DNA of 64,000 nt from Acanthaster planci (lineage: Eukaryota > Echinodermata > Asteroidea > Valvatida > Acanthasteridae): positions 268,361 through 332,360 of the forward strand of contig NW_019091414.1 of the NCBI RefSeq assembly GCF_001949145.1, written 5' to 3'. The position numbers and the translations under genes are program-made. Shown in pieces: positions 61,861 to 64,000 of the stretch (positions are counted from its first letter, which is position 1; the number at the start of each line of letters is the position of its first letter). Under the pieces are notes generated by a model. That model was not told the DNA's origin, ran no database searches, and saw nothing but the letters and a program-made list of their open reading frames with translations.

Positions 61861-62279
61861 TGTGAGCTGGTCTTTGTCCCTATAATCAAATAGACCCTTT
61901 TCACCCATGAGGCTAAATGTAAACAAGACCATCCCTTGTGGACCGCTTTTACGAAGGTGGTTGCATATACATGTACATTTACACGTACACACTCACACAC
62001 ATGTATTCCTACGGCCAGCTTCAACTACATGCAAGCGCACGTGCGAACGGTGCACACTTGGAATTTATGTTCAATACGTAAATTACCATCACAACACTAT
62101 GCACATTACAGAAAAAGATGATGGATGATCGTCTTTTGATTCGTGATTTACCGCGGTGATTATGTTTATCTCTTCTATTGACAATGTTTATCTCTTCTGT
62201 TGACTATGCACATTACCATCACAAACCATTATCAGCACGATCGTGACATCACAGGAATAGGTCTATAGTGACCGGTAGA

Positions 62280-64000
62280 GTTTTTTTAGAAAATGGTGCA
62301 GCTGTGAAGATGTGATGAAAAATATTGGAGATGAAGAATGAGATAGCGATCCGGCACGGTGGAACTGTTAAGCGCCCGGTAGTCTCCACATGGTCGCTAG
62401 TCACCAGGTTGTTTCTTGAGGACCATGTGAAGTGGAGATGACCAGTTGCTATTTGACGGGCGAGATCAAGCATGTGACCCAGTTCTACTTTGTCAGTTTA
62501 TTATTACTATTCTCATTGAACAAACGGTTTTCCCCCATTGTCAAGTCATCGACATATTTGCAACATCTATTATGACTGAAATCAAGAGCAATATTTATGC
62601 AAATCAAAAAAAATCACCGGGCCAAGTTTAGTACCTTGGGGAACACCCCCAGACAAGGTCTGCCAGTCAGAAAAGGAATGTTTATGTCTGATCCTCTGTT
62701 GACGTTCTGTAAGAAAATCAGCAGTCCATTTGACAACCGATGGGGAAACCCCAAGCTCAATAAGTTTCTTTATGGCTATCATGTGGTCTGTTGTATCAAA
62801 TGCTTTGCTGAAGTCAGTTGATATTAATGTGTCAATGTTACCTGGTCTATTTGCACCAGAGATTAAATGATGATAGATATCGATAATACAGCGAGTGGTG
62901 GACATACCTTTTCGATTGCCAAATTTTCTGAAGTCCAATTTAGAATTAATTGAGTTGATAACCCATTTGCTTACGGAGCTTTCAGCAACCTTTGCAAGCA
63001 GAGGAGTGAGAGAGATTGGTCTGAGTTTCTGCAAGGTGGGTGGTTGAACTTTCGGTATCGGAACATTAGCATGCGTCCATTGGAATGGGACAACACTCTG
63101 CTTAAATGACGAATTTAAGATATCAGAAACTGGAATACTAAATTCGTATGCAAATTATTTCAGGATCTTTGTAGGCAGGTTGTCCGGACCGTCAGTTTTA
63201 TTCGCTGAAATCTTCCCAAGTTCTGTATAAATCTCCCAAAGATAGATTTCAGGAGGGTCTGACATACTAAGCAAATGGGCAGGTAAATTGTTCAAATTAA
63301 TAGGCTCCTGGGTTTGAGAGAAGTTGGCAAGATAATTATTAATGATGTTAGCAATGAGTTTAGTATAACTTGAATCAATACCAGCTACAAATTTTTTTTG
63401 TGCCATCTTCCAGGGTCAATTTTCTTTAATTTACGTACTCGACCAGCATAGTACAGCTGCTTAGCAGATATAATTTGACGAGTAACCTGGTTTCTGAGGA
63501 TACGATATCTGACTCTATCTCCATTATTGAATGCTTTTTTGTCTGCGTAGTATTAATTTCTTAATTCGATCATTAAACCAGGGTTTATCGTCGTGATACT
63601 TTTTAAAAGTTCTAGTGGGGAAATAAAAATCAACATGTTTACGGATCATCTCATAAACAACATCAGTTTTAACTTGACAAGAGCCGGTGCTAATTATTTC
63701 CTGCCATGTTTGATTTTGAATCCAATTAGCAAAAGATCGTACACTTGAGTCTTTCATTGGGCGAATAATAGACATGCGATAGTGATTAGGCTTCAAGGAA
63801 TTAATATCAGGTTCCCACATCACACAATTATGGTCACTTTGAGCTACTGGTGGCAAAGCCATGGGGTTTTTGTACTGATTGACAAAGTTCGTAATAACTA
63901 AAATCCAATACAGCATTTTCTCTGGTTGGATCAACCAGAGATACGTGGCAGAGGCGTGTCGATTTGGACCGAAGAGGCGTGGTTTAGCTGCGACGGGTGG
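62280..64000 (-). mobile_element. second LINE reverse transcriptase relic, runs off right edge
   Basis: Minus-strand pieces: DFYFPTRTFKKYHDDKPWFNDRIKKLILRR (63600-63540 region, endonuclease-RT linker, split here only by my reading), EIYTELGKISANKTDGPDNL and PTKILK (about 63160-63240), LRPISLTPLLAKVAES (63030), STDFSKAFDTTDH, GVPQGTKLGP and, after a break, KYVDDLTMGENR (62537-62558) as the catalytic YVDD. Frames change several times, so it is inactive. The endonuclease domain should lie beyond the window. The YVDD and KTDGPDNLPTK motifs differ from the LINE at 42186-46335, so it is another family. Confidence 0.8.

Overview
This is animal genomic DNA with compact coding exons, GT-AG introns of about 0.1-3 kb, many transposon relics and frequent TACATG/ACATGT runs. 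The two N stretches (47959-47962 and 50217) indicate a draft assembly. A GTP-dependent PEPCK pair and a PSMG2 gene, together with Penelope-type, DIRS-type and non-LTR elements, point to a (probably marine) invertebrate. I cannot name the phylum from sequence alone.

Layout. 1-2942: minisatellite, one MITE and otherwise unassigned DNA. 2943-7215 (+): a complete seven-coding-exon PSMG2 (proteasome assembly chaperone 2). 10672-20819 (-): an eight-coding-exon GTP-PEPCK encoding 617 residues without an obvious targeting peptide. 27659-36908 (-): a second GTP-PEPCK in the same orientation with matching internal exon lengths (185, 204, 188, 339, 184 and 96 bp), plus an extra small 5' exon that gives a 649-residue protein with a mitochondrial-type leader. 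The two PEPCK genes are tandem paralogues that appear to be specialised as cytosolic and mitochondrial forms. One exon has been homogenised between them, which suggests gene conversion.

36909-64000 is accessory DNA with no gene I can defend as intact. It holds: a 5'-truncated LINE on the minus strand (about 42186-46335) interrupted by a Harbinger-type DNA element; a relic of a DIRS-type tyrosine-recombinase element (47126-48950) next to a tandem 2 kb duplication; a SINE whose empty site survives in the duplicate; a decayed Penelope-like element (52060-53145); a 2.16 kb element bounded by inverted repeats of about 350-400 bp; a diverged duplication (58683-59880 and 60958-61860), each copy carrying the same ATG plus splice donor; and a second LINE running off the right edge.

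Metabolically, both PEPCKs would convert oxaloacetate plus GTP to phosphoenolpyruvate, in two compartments, for gluconeogenesis or anaplerosis/cataplerosis. PSMG2 is an unrelated housekeeping neighbour (20S proteasome assembly). All splice sites were read by eye and all protein assignments come from recognition of conserved motifs, not from searches.
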